DNA of 64,000 nt from Paraflavisolibacter caeni (lineage in GTDB: Bacteria > Bacteroidota > Bacteroidia > Chitinophagales > Chitinophagaceae): assembly GCF_025628885.1 (NCBI RefSeq), contig NZ_JAOTIF010000014.1:98883-162882 (forward strand). The letters run 5' to 3'. The notes beneath the pieces are model-generated. The model was not told where the DNA came from. It searched no databases and saw only the letters and a program-made list of their open reading frames with translations. The position numbers were made by a program, and so were the translations under genes. Shown piece after piece: positions 35,662-44,135 of the stretch (positions are counted from its first letter, which is position 1; each line of letters starts with the position of its first letter).

Positions 35662-38600
35662 AGACCTCAATTTTTTCTGTGTGATGCTTAATTTTTTCAG
35701 TATGATGATCAATTTCTTCTGTTAATGGATTTTCGTCTTCATCTTTAACAAGGATGTGCCTTTCTGAAATTTTGCCGAATATGTAGTACAATCCGGGTAT
35801 GATCAGAACACCGAAAACAGTTCCGAAAAGCATACCTCCGGCAGCAGCAGAACCAATTGTCCGGTTCCCAATGGCACCCGGGCCAGAGGCAAAAACTAAT
35901 GGGATCAATCCTGCAATAAAGGCAAACGAGGTCATCAGGATCGGACGGAATCTTACTGCTGAACCCTCAATTGCCGCCTTGAATACCGAATCTCCTGATC
36001 GGTGTTTCTGAACGGCAAACTCCACGATCAATACGGCATTCTTACCCAGCAGACCAATCAACATCACCATAGAAACCTGTGCATAGATGTTGTTCTCCAA
36101 TCCTAATAATTTCAGGAGGAAGAAAGCTCCGAAAATACCAGCAGGAAGGGAAAGAATTACCGGGAAAGGCAGCAGGAAGCTTTCGTACTGGGCAGCCAGC
36201 AGGAGGTAAACGAAGGCCAAACAGATAAGGAAGATGTAAACGGCTTCATTGCCACGGGCCACCTCATCGGCAGATATACCGGCCCAATCTATACCGAATC
36301 CTCTGGGCAGTTTGTTTTTAGCCACTTCAGCAACCGCATTGATAGCCGAACCGCTACTGTATCCTGGTGCTGCCGCGCCACTGATCTCCGATGCATTGTA
36401 CATATTGTGCCGCGTGATCTCTGATAAGCCATACACCTTTTCCATTTTCATGAAAGCGGAAAAGGGCACCATTTCATCGCGGTCGTTCTTCACATAGAGC
36501 TTCAGGATATCCTCAGGCAGTTGGCGGTATTGAGGATGGGCCTGCACCATTACCTTGTACTGGCGTCCATATTTGATAAAGCTAGTCTCGTAGTTACTAC
36601 CGATAAGCGTAGAAAGCGTATTCATCGCATTCTCTATGGTCACCCCTTTTTGCTGGGCGATGTCGTTGTCTATGCGCAGCATAAACTGCGGATAGCTGGC
36701 ACTGTAGAAGGTAAATACAGATGACAGTTCAGGGCGTTTACTTAGTTCCTGTACAAAGTCATTGCTCACTGTTTCCATCTTCTTGTAGTCACCGCTACCA
36801 GCCTTGTCCAGCAAGCGCAATTCGAAACCACCTGCCGCACCATAACCAGGCACTGCCGGTGGCTGGAAGAATTCGATCGTTGCCCCAGTGATGTCTTTTG
36901 ATTTCTCTTCCAGTTCTTTGATCACTTCCTGGACAGAATGTTTCCGGTTTTCCCAGCCTTTCAGGTTGATCAGGCAGGTTCCTGAGTTGGCTCCTGTTCC
37001 TTCGGTCAATATCTCGTAACCAGCAAGGGAAGAAACGGATTGTACGTCTTCCATGTCTTCAGCTATCTTCTGTAGTTTCTCAGCTACCTGGTTGGTCCTT
37101 TCCAATGATGAACCCGGAGGAGTTTGAATAACGGCATAGAACATGCCCTGGTCTTCATTCGGGATAAAGCCCGAAGGAAGGTTGTTGCTCAGCAGCCAGG
37201 TGCCGCCGCAGAATGCGATCAGCATACCGAAAGTGATCACCCTCCTGTTCACAATGGCACGCAGCACCTTCTGGTACCTTCCTGTGAGCCTGTTGAACCA
37301 ATTATTAAACCCGTCAAGCATCCTATTCAGTACGGTCTTCTTTCTAGGCTTTCCGTGGTTATTCTTCAGCATGATGGCGCAAAGAGCCGGTGTTAGGGTC
37401 AGCGCCACAACCCCTGAAAGGATAATTGCAGTAGCCATGGTGATAGAGAACTGACGGTAGAAGATACCCACAGGACCTGACATGAAGGCAACGGGGATGA
37501 ATACCGATGCCATGACAAAGGTGATGGCGATGATGGCCCCACTGATCTCATGCATGGCTTCTTCCGTGGCCTTCAAGGGCGAAAGGTGCTTGGCTTCCAT
37601 CTTGGCATGCACGGCCTCTATCACAACGATGGCGTTGTCCACTACAATACCAATCGCCAGCACCAGGGCGAATAACGTAATGAGGTTGAGCGTGATGCCA
37701 AAGAATTGCATGAACATGAACGTACCGACCAGTGATACCGGTACGGCAATGGCGGGGATCAGGGTAGAGCGCCAGTCACCAAGGAAGATGAATACCACCA
37801 GGCCTACCAGTATGAAGGCTTCCACCAGTGTATGTATTACCTTTTCAATGGAAGCATCGAGGAACTTGGAAACGTCATAACTGATCTCATAGTCCAAACC
37901 TTTGGGAAAGGAAGTGGCCTTGATCTCTTTCAGCTTGGCCTTTACATCCTCAATTACCTGGCTGGCATTACTACCATAGGATTGCTTCAATACAATGGCA
38001 GCAGAAGGCTTGCCGTTGAGGGTGGAATAAATGTCGTACATGGAGCTTCCGAACTCTACATCCGCAACATCTTTCAGGCGCAGTATCTCACCATTGGGGC
38101 TGGATCTCAGGATGATGTTTCCATATTCTTCCTTCGTACTGTACCTTCCGGGATATTTCAATACATATTCAAATGCCTGCGACCGCTTACCGGAGCTTTC
38201 ACCAGTTTTTCCGGGTGAGGCTTCCAGGCTTTGCTCATCCAGTGCTTTCATCACTTCATCGGCAGATATCTTATAGGCCAGCATGCGGTCGGGCTTCAAC
38301 CAGATACGCATGGCATATTCCCGGTTACCAAGGATATCGGCAACACCAACCCCATTCACCCTTTTCAGCTCTGATAAGATATTGATATCAGCGAAGTTGA
38401 AGAGGAACTTCTGATCCATGTGGGAATCATTACTGTATAGGTTGATGTACATGAGCATGTTGGATTCCTCGCGGGTAATCTTTACACCCTCACGTACCAC
38501 TAGGGGCGGCAGTTTATTGACCACCGAAGCAACCCGGTTCTGCACGTTTACCGCCGCCAGGTTAGGGTCGGTGCCCAGGTTAAATACTACCTGAATGGTA

Positions 38601-38863
38601 GCTTCACCATCATTACCGGCATCGGAGGCCATGTATTTCATTCCGGGTATTCCATTGATCGCCCTTTCGAGGGGAATGAGTACCGCCTTGGTCATTAACT
38701 CGCCGTTTGCGCCGGGGTATTCTGCTGTGACATTCACCTTGGGCGGTGAAATGGAAGGGAATTGGGTTACCGGTAATTTGGTAATGGCCAGGATTCCCAT
38801 GAAGACAATAATGAGCGATATTACTATCGACAGGACAGGCCTGTGTATAAACTTATTAAACAT
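35654..38863 (-). CDS. RND efflux permease (HAE1 family, AcrB-like)
   Basis: This inner-membrane proton/drug antiporter has 1069 residues. It starts MFNKFIHRPVLSIVIS, keeps TM4 with the proton-relay motif LVLAIGIVVDNAIVVIEAV (two adjacent Asp-region residues) and the family motif GLLGKNAVLIVEFA, and has two large periplasmic loops with PGSSLERTNQV. The C-terminal tail is charged (HHTEKIKHHTEKIEVYV) with a short repeat. It lies between the adaptor and outer-membrane factor genes in a complete MFP-RND-OMF operon. Substrates are likely hydrophobic drugs or bile-like compounds, but this is inference from the family. Confidence 0.95.
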   Translation of the reverse strand: MFNKFIHRPVLSIVISLIIVFMGILAITKLPVTQFPSISPPKVNVTAEYPGANGELMTKAVLIPLERAINGIPGMKYMASDAGNDGEATIQVVFNLGTDPNLAAVNVQNRVASVVNKLPPLVVREGVKITREESNMLMYINLYSNDSHMDQKFLFNFADINILSELKRVNGVGVADILGNREYAMRIWLKPDRMLAYKISADEVMKALDEQSLEASPGKTGESSGKRSQAFEYVLKYPGRYSTKEEYGNIILRSSPNGEILRLKDVADVEFGSSMYDIYSTLNGKPSAAIVLKQSYGSNASQVIEDVKAKLKEIKATSFPKGLDYEISYDVSKFLDASIEKVIHTLVEAFILVGLVVFIFLGDWRSTLIPAIAVPVSLVGTFMFMQFFGITLNLITLFALVLAIGIVVDNAIVVIEAVHAKMEAKHLSPLKATEEAMHEISGAIIAITFVMASVFIPVAFMSGPVGIFYRQFSITMATAIILSGVVALTLTPALCAIMLKNNHGKPRKKTVLNRMLDGFNNWFNRLTGRYQKVLRAIVNRRVITFGMLIAFCGGTWLLSNNLPSGFIPNEDQGMFYAVIQTPPGSSLERTNQVAEKLQKIAEDMEDVQSVSSLAGYEILTEGTGANSGTCLINLKGWENRKHSVQEVIKELEEKSKDITGATIEFFQPPAVPGYGAAGGFELRLLDKAGSGDYKKMETVSNDFVQELSKRPELSSVFTFYSASYPQFMLRIDNDIAQQKGVTIENAMNTLSTLIGSNYETSFIKYGRQYKVMVQAHPQYRQLPEDILKLYVKNDRDEMVPFSAFMKMEKVYGLSEITRHNMYNASEISGAAAPGYSSGSAINAVAEVAKNKLPRGFGIDWAGISADEVARGNEAVYIFLICLAFVYLLLAAQYESFLLPFPVILSLPAGIFGAFFLLKLLGLENNIYAQVSMVMLIGLLGKNAVLIVEFAVQKHRSGDSVFKAAIEGSAVRFRPILMTSFAFIAGLIPLVFASGPGAIGNRTIGSAAAGGMLFGTVFGVLIIPGLYYIFGKISERHILVKDEDENPLTEEIDHHTEKIKHHTEKIEVYV

Positions 38864-38890
38864 TGGTTTACGCTTTTAGAGATTGAACCA

Positions 38891-39973
38891 CTATTCTGCA
38901 TATAATTTCAGGCGGGCAATAACATCCTTAGGTGCAACAAATTCAGATTCGATCTTGTCATTGTCTTTCACCTTCTGTACGCCCTCCAGCAGTATCTTAT
39001 CGTTTTCTGAAAGGCCGCTTTCTACCACATACAAATCAGGCATTTCATTGCTGATGGTAATGTTTCTCGATCTTACCACATTGTTTTTGTCAACGACAAA
39101 AACATATTTCTTTTCCTGTATCTCGTAGGTCGCTTTCTGTGGGATAATCAATGCATTGCGGAGTGGAACAGTCATTTGAACCTTACCTGTCTCACCATGC
39201 TTCAATAATTTGTCGGGATTCGGGAACTTTGCCCTGAACGCTATATTTCCTGTCTCACTGTCAAACTCGCTTTCAATGGTTTCCACAACTCCTTTATAAG
39301 GCAAAAGCTGGCTGTTTGCTAAAACCAGGTTTACCTTGTTATTTACGCTTGCTTTAGCGTCGGTCTTATAATTAAGATACTCCGGCTCAGATACATTAAA
39401 ATAGGCGAACATCTGGCTGTTATCTGAGAGACTGGTTAACAATTCTCCTTCATCAATAAGACTTCCCAATTTTAATGGGATACGGTCGATGGTGCCATCA
39501 AATGGAGCCCTGATCTCGGTAAACGACAGGTGGAGTTTGGCTAGTGCTACTTCTGCATTTGCCTGGTCCAATTTTGCCTGCGCCATTGCCAGCTCGTTTT
39601 TGGAGACCACGTTTTTATCGGCCAGCGTTTTTGTATTTTGTAACTCAATTGATGTTGCTTTGGCTTCCGCCTCCGCTTTCAGGAGTTCAGCCTCGTAAAT
39701 CTTCGGCATGATCCTGAACAAGACCTGGCCGGCTTTTACAAACTGGCCTTCATCAACATAAATATTTTGCAGGTAGCCCTTTTCCTGCGCCCTGATCTCG
39801 ATGTTCCGTATAGACCTTATCTGCGAAACATACTCCTTGGCAAAAGAAGTATCGACTTTTAAGGGAGCGGTAACCGCATACTTACCGGCTTCCTCCTTTA
39901 CTTGTTTTTCAGACGTACAGCTTGTATGGCACAAAATGGCACACAAGCCCATAAGCATAACAATTCTGTTCAT
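38891..39973 (-). CDS. RND efflux periplasmic adaptor subunit (membrane fusion lipoprotein)
   Basis: This 360-residue adaptor links the permease to the outer-membrane factor. It has a lipoprotein signal (C-H-T-S-C at about residue 19), a biotinyl-lipoyl half-motif EKGYLQNIYVDEGQFVKAGQ, an alpha-helical hairpin with heptads (KAEAEAKATSIELQNTKTLA ... VSKNELAMAQAKLDQ), the second lipoyl half IRAPFDGTIDRI and beta-barrel regions. It is the first gene of the operon, with the permease 27 nt downstream. No local repressor gene was seen. Confidence 0.93.
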   Translation of the reverse strand: MNRIVMLMGLCAILCHTSCTSEKQVKEEAGKYAVTAPLKVDTSFAKEYVSQIRSIRNIEIRAQEKGYLQNIYVDEGQFVKAGQVLFRIMPKIYEAELLKAEAEAKATSIELQNTKTLADKNVVSKNELAMAQAKLDQANAEVALAKLHLSFTEIRAPFDGTIDRIPLKLGSLIDEGELLTSLSDNSQMFAYFNVSEPEYLNYKTDAKASVNNKVNLVLANSQLLPYKGVVETIESEFDSETGNIAFRAKFPNPDKLLKHGETGKVQMTVPLRNALIIPQKATYEIQEKKYVFVVDKNNVVRSRNITISNEMPDLYVVESGLSENDKILLEGVQKVKDNDKIESEFVAPKDVIARLKLYAE

Positions 39974-40155
39974 GGTATTAAGTGAAATATTAAACGATGG
40001 GATAATCAGGAATCGAAGATTCCCCGGAATGTAAAAGCCTTCAGTCAGCGTAGTGATCTCTGAATCGATCTGCAGGAGTTAAATGTCAACTACATCTACC
40101 AGGCATGTATCAAACACACCTTTGGCAACTGAAGAAAGTAAAGTTTTGATATAGT

Positions 40156-40557
40156 CTAAATTCTTAAGACTCTTTGTACAATGTACTTATGAGAGTTTAT
40201 AGTGGATAGATGCTCACAAATAGGAAGAGTATCTTCAGAGCTGTGGTAGGAGTAATTTAAAATAAATGCGTAAGAAAAGGCTAAAAACGTCTTGGCCAGT
40301 AAAATACGCTTCTTGAAGAGATTTTCGTCACCTTCATCATCGTCACTGAAAAGATCAACGCTTTCATCGACTAAGTCGACAATCGTGGTTACAAAGTATT
40401 CCTGGTTTGTAGTTAGCTGCTCCGCCTGTTGCCCTTTTCCAATACTTTGAGCAGGTGAATAGAAAACTTTGTAGGCATGAGCAGTCGCCTGAGCATTTTC
40501 ATGCCCACCCAACAAGAGGAAAAACAGGCTCAATAAATAAATACCTACAAGTCTCAT
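40156..40557 (-). CDS. Small exported hypothetical protein
   Basis: This 133-residue protein has an N-terminal signal (VGIYLLSLFFLLLGG), an acidic central stretch (LVDESVDLFSDDDEGDEN) and a mildly hydrophobic segment (TFLAFSYAFILNYSY). It matches no family I recognise. The signal peptide and normal amino-acid composition support a real gene. It is monocistronic upstream of the RND operon, with 182 nt between them. Confidence 0.55.
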   Translation of the reverse strand: MRLVGIYLLSLFFLLLGGHENAQATAHAYKVFYSPAQSIGKGQQAEQLTTNQEYFVTTIVDLVDESVDLFSDDDEGDENLFKKRILLAKTFLAFSYAFILNYSYHSSEDTLPICEHLSTINSHKYIVQRVLRI

Positions 40558-40715
40558 TTAGGGAGCAAAAATAACGGATCAGCTCAAAGAGCCGAAATTC
40601 TCATCTTAAATCTTCGTGAAAATCATCTTAAGAATCGTTACAATGTCATTCCGCCGTCGAAAACAAATCCTGAACTTCCTGAGAATCACTACAAACCGTT
40701 TGGTGTGCACCCTTC

Positions 40716-41120
40716 TTAATCTGGATATATGGCTGAGACTTCTATTCGGTTGTTATCAGGATCAAGAGTTTCAAACTCATAATACCCATCCCCTGTTTTT
40801 CTTGGACCACTTAGAATTGGGTAACCGTCAGCACGCAATTGGTCAGCCTTTTGATCGACCTCTCGGATACTATCAACACCAAATGCTATATGGATAATTC
40901 CTTTATACTGTGCCTGTATTGTATCATTCTGGTTGGCAGGTATACTTTTCATTGACATTAGTTCCAGTCTTGCTCCTGATTGGAATCTAAGAAAGTAGCT
41001 CTGAAATCCTTTTTTTTCATTAGTATACTTGGCGTTAGGTATTCCTCCAAAATAACGCTGATAATATGCTTTCAGTGCCTCTAAATCATCTGTCCAAATA
41101 GCAACATGTTCAAGTTTCAT
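40716..41120 (-). CDS. VOC family protein (glyoxalase/dioxygenase-like)
   Basis: This 134-residue single-unit VOC protein has paired beta-alpha-beta-beta-beta modules. Candidate metal ligands are the His in LEHVAIWTDD, the Glu in GARLELMS, the His in IIHIAFGVDS and the Glu in DPDNNRIEVSAI. Members include lactoylglutathione lyase-like and fosfomycin-resistance-like proteins. The substrate is unknown. It is downstream (minus strand) of the repeat copy at 41171-41300. Confidence 0.85.
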   Translation of the reverse strand: MKLEHVAIWTDDLEALKAYYQRYFGGIPNAKYTNEKKGFQSYFLRFQSGARLELMSMKSIPANQNDTIQAQYKGIIHIAFGVDSIREVDQKADQLRADGYPILSGPRKTGDGYYEFETLDPDNNRIEVSAIYPD

Positions 41121-41170
41121 GATTCCTGAATAAATAATATGATTTTACCGAAGATCCAATTGGCACACGG

Positions 41171-41300
41171 TTCTCGCAGCTTTGAGAAGGCAGGGAAGCC
41201 TGGGATACTATTCCTGAACTTATGCATTGCTGCTGAATAGTTGTTTGCCGTTTAAAGATAGTGCTGAAACCCTGTTTTGTCAAAGCTGCTATGTTAGCCG
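41171..41300. repeat. Structured direct repeat, copy A
   Basis: This ~130-nt element is matched by 41781-41909 at roughly three quarters identity by eye. Its ends are an inverted repeat: GCAGCTTTGA at 41176-41185 is exactly complementary to TCAAAGCTGC at 41280-41289, and the match extends imperfectly inward (AGAAGGCAGGG against ACAAAACAGGG). The length and symmetry recall integron attC sites; see findings. Confidence 0.8.
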
Positions 41301-41307
41301 CATTATT

Positions 41308-41763
41308 TCAACAATTCTTTAAATGCCATTGGGCTAATTGCCACTCAATATCTTCTTCCATTCGGTAATCAAAGCCTCGGGGTGAGCTATTGTTTTCAAT
41401 AATATTCTGTAGCTCTTGATTGGCAACTTCTGGCTCAAACACTCGCCAAATAAGTTCTCTTGTCTTGTTCCAGGTTATCCTTGCTAAGAACAAAGCATTA
41501 GGTTTTTCTGGATTTGCACCTTTTATCAGTGTATCCAATTTTTCTCCGAATGGATCAACGACTTCTCTTTCGGCACCAGAAGGCATTCCATTTTCAATCA
41601 ATTCATCAAAATCTATTAATATGGAAAGATGCCAGGCAAAAACTTCCTTTGGTTCAAAGTTTCTTAATGATAAATTAATTACTCCAACTCCAGGCAATCC
41701 GTCCTGAATAAACTCAATAATGGAATATTTCTCTTTTGGAATAACTACTCGGAATTGTTTCAT
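41308..41763 (-). CDS. DUF695 domain protein
   Basis: This 151-residue soluble protein matches DUF695: N-terminal F-R-V-V-I-P-K-E-K-Y, a central W-H-L-S-I-L-I-D-F-D block, and a C-terminal RGFDYRMEEDIEWQLAQW that is the family signature. The function is unknown. The gene fills almost exactly the space between two structured direct repeats (41171-41300 and 41781-41909), as a mobile gene cassette would. Confidence 0.75.
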   Translation of the reverse strand: MKQFRVVIPKEKYSIIEFIQDGLPGVGVINLSLRNFEPKEVFAWHLSILIDFDELIENGMPSGAEREVVDPFGEKLDTLIKGANPEKPNALFLARITWNKTRELIWRVFEPEVANQELQNIIENNSSPRGFDYRMEEDIEWQLAQWHLKNC

Positions 41764-41780
41764 AAAGTTCTGACTAACCT

Positions 41781-41909
41781 TTCTCGCAGCTTTGTTAAGG
41801 CAGGGTAGTCTGGGTTACTGCACTTTACCTATGCACTGCTGCTGATTAGTATTTTACAGGTCTAAGATAGCACTGAAGCTCTGCTTTGGCAAAACTGGTA
41901 TGTTGCCTG
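41781..41909. repeat. Structured direct repeat, copy B
   Basis: Starts TTCTCGCAGCTTTG as copy A does, and shares CAGGG, CTGGG, ATGCA-TGCTGCTGA, TAAGATAG, CTGAA and CAAA-CTG-TATGTT blocks in the same order. Its ends also form an imperfect palindrome (CAGCTTTGTTAAGGCAG against CAGTTTTGCCAAAGCAG on the other strand). Confidence 0.8.
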
Positions 41910-41942
41910 CTGGCGCTCATGTACCTACAGCAACATACCATC

Positions 41943-41998
41943 GGTAATAAAAATATTACCTGGTTTTTGTTATTGGGGTAATATTTTTATTACCTTTA
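41943..41998 (+). promoter_or_regulatory. Operator/promoter of the hicA-hicB pair
   Basis: GGTAATAAAAATATTACC (41943-41960) and GGTAATATTTTTATTACC (41977-41994) are exact reverse complements of each other, and each half is itself a GGTAAT-n6-ATTACC palindrome. A TTTG at 41966-41969 and TACCTTTA (7 of 8 matches to TAnnTTTG) at 41991-41998, 21 nt apart, place the promoter inside the operator, which fits autorepression by the toxin-antitoxin complex. Confidence 0.7.
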
Positions 41999-42019
41999 TA
42001 GCCTAAACTTCATTAACAC

Positions 42020-42280
42020 ATGACAGCATCATTCCTTATCAGCTATCTTGAAAGAGCTGGCTGGCAGCAAGTTCGTCAACAAGGCATCCACCGCATTCTT
42101 TCCCATCCCAGCCATCCGAACCTTCTTTCAATCCCCGACTTAGGAGAACAAGCCTTAAAACCAAGCCTCGTGAATGACATTTGCCGGGAAGCAGGGCTGA
42201 AAGGCAGAGTGCATAAAGAACAATTTAGCCCAAGAGGAATTGTAACCATGGTTAGGAATGTTTTAGGGCTATCCCGGTAA
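42020..42280 (+). CDS. hicA: HicA-like mRNA interferase toxin
   Basis: This 86-residue protein of the HicA/YcfA dsRNA-binding-like fold cleaves mRNA in characterised members. The layout is canonical: FLISYLERAGWQQVRQQG, catalytic His24 in G-I-H-R-I, H-P-S-H-P-N-L-L-S-I-P, then LKPSLVNDICREAGL. The usual Ser before His is Ile here. There is a C-terminal extension of about 25 residues compared with the ~60-residue core. It is followed 8 nt later by the hicB-like antitoxin, and an inverted-repeat operator lies upstream. Confidence 0.85.
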   Translation: MTASFLISYLERAGWQQVRQQGIHRILSHPSHPNLLSIPDLGEQALKPSLVNDICREAGLKGRVHKEQFSPRGIVTMVRNVLGLSR

Positions 42281-42288
42281 TTGCAAAA

Positions 42289-42714
42289 ATGTTTCATATG
42301 CAAGCGTCAACAATCCTGCCTGTGCGCATTGATTGGGAGGAACATAAGTTTGGAGCACAGGTGAAAGCTCCTGGTTTTTTACTCACCACACAAGGCGAGA
42401 CAGTACCGGGTGTGCTGGAGAACTTACGTAATCTACTCGCAGATTATCTGGCGCATGAGGGTAAAAGCAATCCAGAGTGGCAAAACATAAAAGCTGAAGA
42501 GATTAGGTTCGAATGTGAATATGACTTGGCGGCTTTTTTTGAACACTTCAAAGAGTTGAAAATATCAGCCATTGCGGCTCGGGCAGGTATCAACCCTAAT
42601 CTTTTGCAGCAGTACGTTTCAGGCAACAAGCGAGCTTCGGAAAGTCAAGCAAAAAAGATTCAGGCAGCCGTTCACCTCTTAGCCAATGAACTAAAACAGA
42701 TTGCTTTAAGCTAA
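42289..42714 (+). CDS. hicB: HicB-like antitoxin with C-terminal helix-turn-helix
   Basis: This 141-residue protein has an N-terminal HicB RNase H-like strand pattern (TILPVRIDWEEHKFGAQV, TTQGETVPGVLENLRNLLAD) and a C-terminal XRE-type HTH (ISAIAARAGINPNLLQQYVS, then GNKRASESQAKKIQ). The HTH would bind the GGTAAT palindromes upstream of hicA. The start could be 42289 or 42298 (MQAST). The toxin-first order is typical of HicAB. Confidence 0.82.
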   Translation: MFHMQASTILPVRIDWEEHKFGAQVKAPGFLLTTQGETVPGVLENLRNLLADYLAHEGKSNPEWQNIKAEEIRFECEYDLAAFFEHFKELKISAIAARAGINPNLLQQYVSGNKRASESQAKKIQAAVHLLANELKQIALS

Positions 42715-42962
42715 GGGACGGGCGTGATTATATCAGGAGTAAGGTTAATGATAGTTGAGGTTTACGCTTGCAGGCAACAGTAGATAAATTTACGAACCAA
42801 CCTCATCTAGGCAAGTGTATTTTTCATAGCTCTATAACGAGCTGATTTGCATAGTCTTCCATAAACTTCTTCATTCACTTTTTTTTACCCAGTCTGCATG
42901 AGCCCATCTGTAGTGCTTAACTGAAAACAACAAAAACGAACTAAATTCTATCCCTTAACGCT

Positions 42963-43568
42963 CTAAATCTGCAATACTTCTAAGCCTCCCGGCTCCTTTC
43001 TAGAAACATCCACCACCTCAAGCCCCACTGCCTCTTCTTTCTGCCACCATACCTTCCAATCCCCCCTCTGCTCACAACCATTCACCCCACCAACAATCCC
43101 AATGAATAATTCCCCCTTCACCACCCTTACATCCGCCATCTCCCTTCTGCCTGTGCTCATCATCCCTCTGACTGCCAGCTGCTTCCTCAGCCACTGCTTG
43201 TCCCCCTGCATCCTCATATACAACCGGATGCCCGCCTGGTAGACATGCTTCCGCTTCTTCCTCGGCAATGTCTTTCGGAAGGCCTTCTTCCTTTCAGGAT
43301 CACTGATGATCCACCTTGCATACACCACCGCCTCTTTGAACAGATTCCTGCATTCCCTTTGCTGTTCAGAAGCTATAATCCCACTCATATCCGGGTAGCG
43401 GGTCACGATGATCCTTTTCTTCCACTTCTTTTTCTTGTTGCCCCTGTAGTGTTTCACCACAAAGCACTTCCCAATCGAGCCCCTGATGATACCCAGCAGC
43501 AGCCGGGACATCACTTTGCCAACTACTACTACTAGGCGGGTCCTGTTGTCAATGTAAAGCTGTTTCAT
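42963..43568 (-). CDS. Repeat-family hypothetical protein, copy 1
   Basis: This basic, probably cytoplasmic protein has 201 residues from ATG 43568 (MKQLYIDNRTR). An ATG at 43577 is 9 nt upstream, but the paralogue at 63849 keeps only the later one. The conserved N-terminal block RLLLGIIRGSIGKCFVVKHY is followed by RGNKKKKWKK and V-T-R-Y-P-D-M-S, then a helical region with ISDPERKKAFRK and VYQAGIRLYMR. Similar small proteins occur in Bacteroidota, but I know no function. The upstream 254 nt are identical to those of the copy at the window end. Confidence 0.7.
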   Translation of the reverse strand: MKQLYIDNRTRLVVVVGKVMSRLLLGIIRGSIGKCFVVKHYRGNKKKKWKKRIIVTRYPDMSGIIASEQQRECRNLFKEAVVYARWIISDPERKKAFRKTLPRKKRKHVYQAGIRLYMRMQGDKQWLRKQLAVRGMMSTGRREMADVRVVKGELFIGIVGGVNGCEQRGDWKVWWQKEEAVGLEVVDVSRKEPGGLEVLQI

Positions 43569-43648
43569 CTTTTTCATTTACTCCCTAAAGCTAGGGCTGC
43601 CCATCCACCCCTCCAACCCCTCTGGCCGTTTTGGCAGCAAATGGCAGG

Positions 43649-43663
43649 AAATGACCGCTTTTG
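43649..43663 (-). repeat. Shared AAATGACC motif of the repeat family
   Basis: AAATGACCGCTTTTG lies between the copy 1 gene and its 11-nt arrays. The same motif, with one A/G change, is at 52925-52939 at nearly the same distance from the array there (57 versus 55 nt), and in inverted orientation upstream of the 63849 gene. Confidence 0.7.
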
Positions 43664-43705
43664 TCCGCTTCCCCTTCAGCTTTCCAGCAGGGATCCTTCG
43701 TACCT

Positions 43706-43760
43706 CAAGTATACCTGAAGCATACCATCAGTATACCTAGAGTATGACAACAGTATGCCC
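43706..43760. repeat. 11-nt periodic array inside the inverted repeat (first group)
   Basis: Five consecutive degenerate 11-mers: CAAGTATACCT, GAAGCATACCA, TCAGTATACCT, AGAGTATGACA, ACAGTATGCCC. The common core is AGTATAC or AGCATAC at the same phase. Confidence 0.75.
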
Positions 43761-43894
43761 CCTTCGTTCCTAAACCTCAAAAAAGCATCTTTTCTTCCCC
43801 TTTCTCAATCTCCAATAAAACCCGGACTCCTCCATCAAAAAATCCTATTCCTCCCTTTCTAATCGTGCAAATCCGCGGTTCATCTTTCGTTGCT

Positions 43895-43949
43895 CAGCCC
43901 TACCTGAGCCCTACTGAATCCATAGCTAAGCCTAGGAAAAGCCTAGAAA
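43895..43949. repeat. 11-nt periodic array inside the inverted repeat (second group)
   Basis: Five consecutive degenerate 11-mers: CAGCCCTACCT, GAGCCCTACTG, AATCCATAGCT, AAGCCTAGGAA, AAGCCTAGAAA, sharing an AGCC-TA pattern in phase. Confidence 0.7.
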
Positions 43950-44089
43950 ACCACTTTTACACCACATTATCCTAATATCCCAATATCCCTCCCCTCATTT
44001 TACATTTTAGATTCTACATTTTACATTTCCTCCCAATCCCTGAAATCCTCCCAAATCCAGGTTCAGACATTCGCCATTCATTTTTCACA

Positions 44090-44118
44090 TTTGCTTTTCT
44101 TTCTATCGCTTACTTTTG
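44090..44118 (+). promoter_or_regulatory. Promoter of the SurA-like gene
   Basis: TTTG at 44090-44093 and TACTTTTG (exact TAnnTTTG) at 44111-44118 with 17 nt between. The start codon follows at 44136, leaving a short leader. Confidence 0.6.
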
Positions 44119-44135
44119 GAAGATCGTAATCTTTT

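Larger units (their letters stand above)
43705..43958 (-). repeat. 254-nt inverted repeat, copy 1
   Basis: Base-by-base comparison shows exact reverse complementarity to 63454-63707 over 254 nt with no mismatch. It is noncoding, begins about 137 nt upstream of the copy 1 start codon, and contains two groups of five 11-nt units (43706-43760 and 43895-43949). Confidence 0.97.

Noticed and set aside
43245..43535. 96-codon plus-strand ORF opposite the copy 1 hypothetical gene
   Set aside because: The minus-strand frame is the one conserved in the paralogue at 63849; the plus frame is a shadow.
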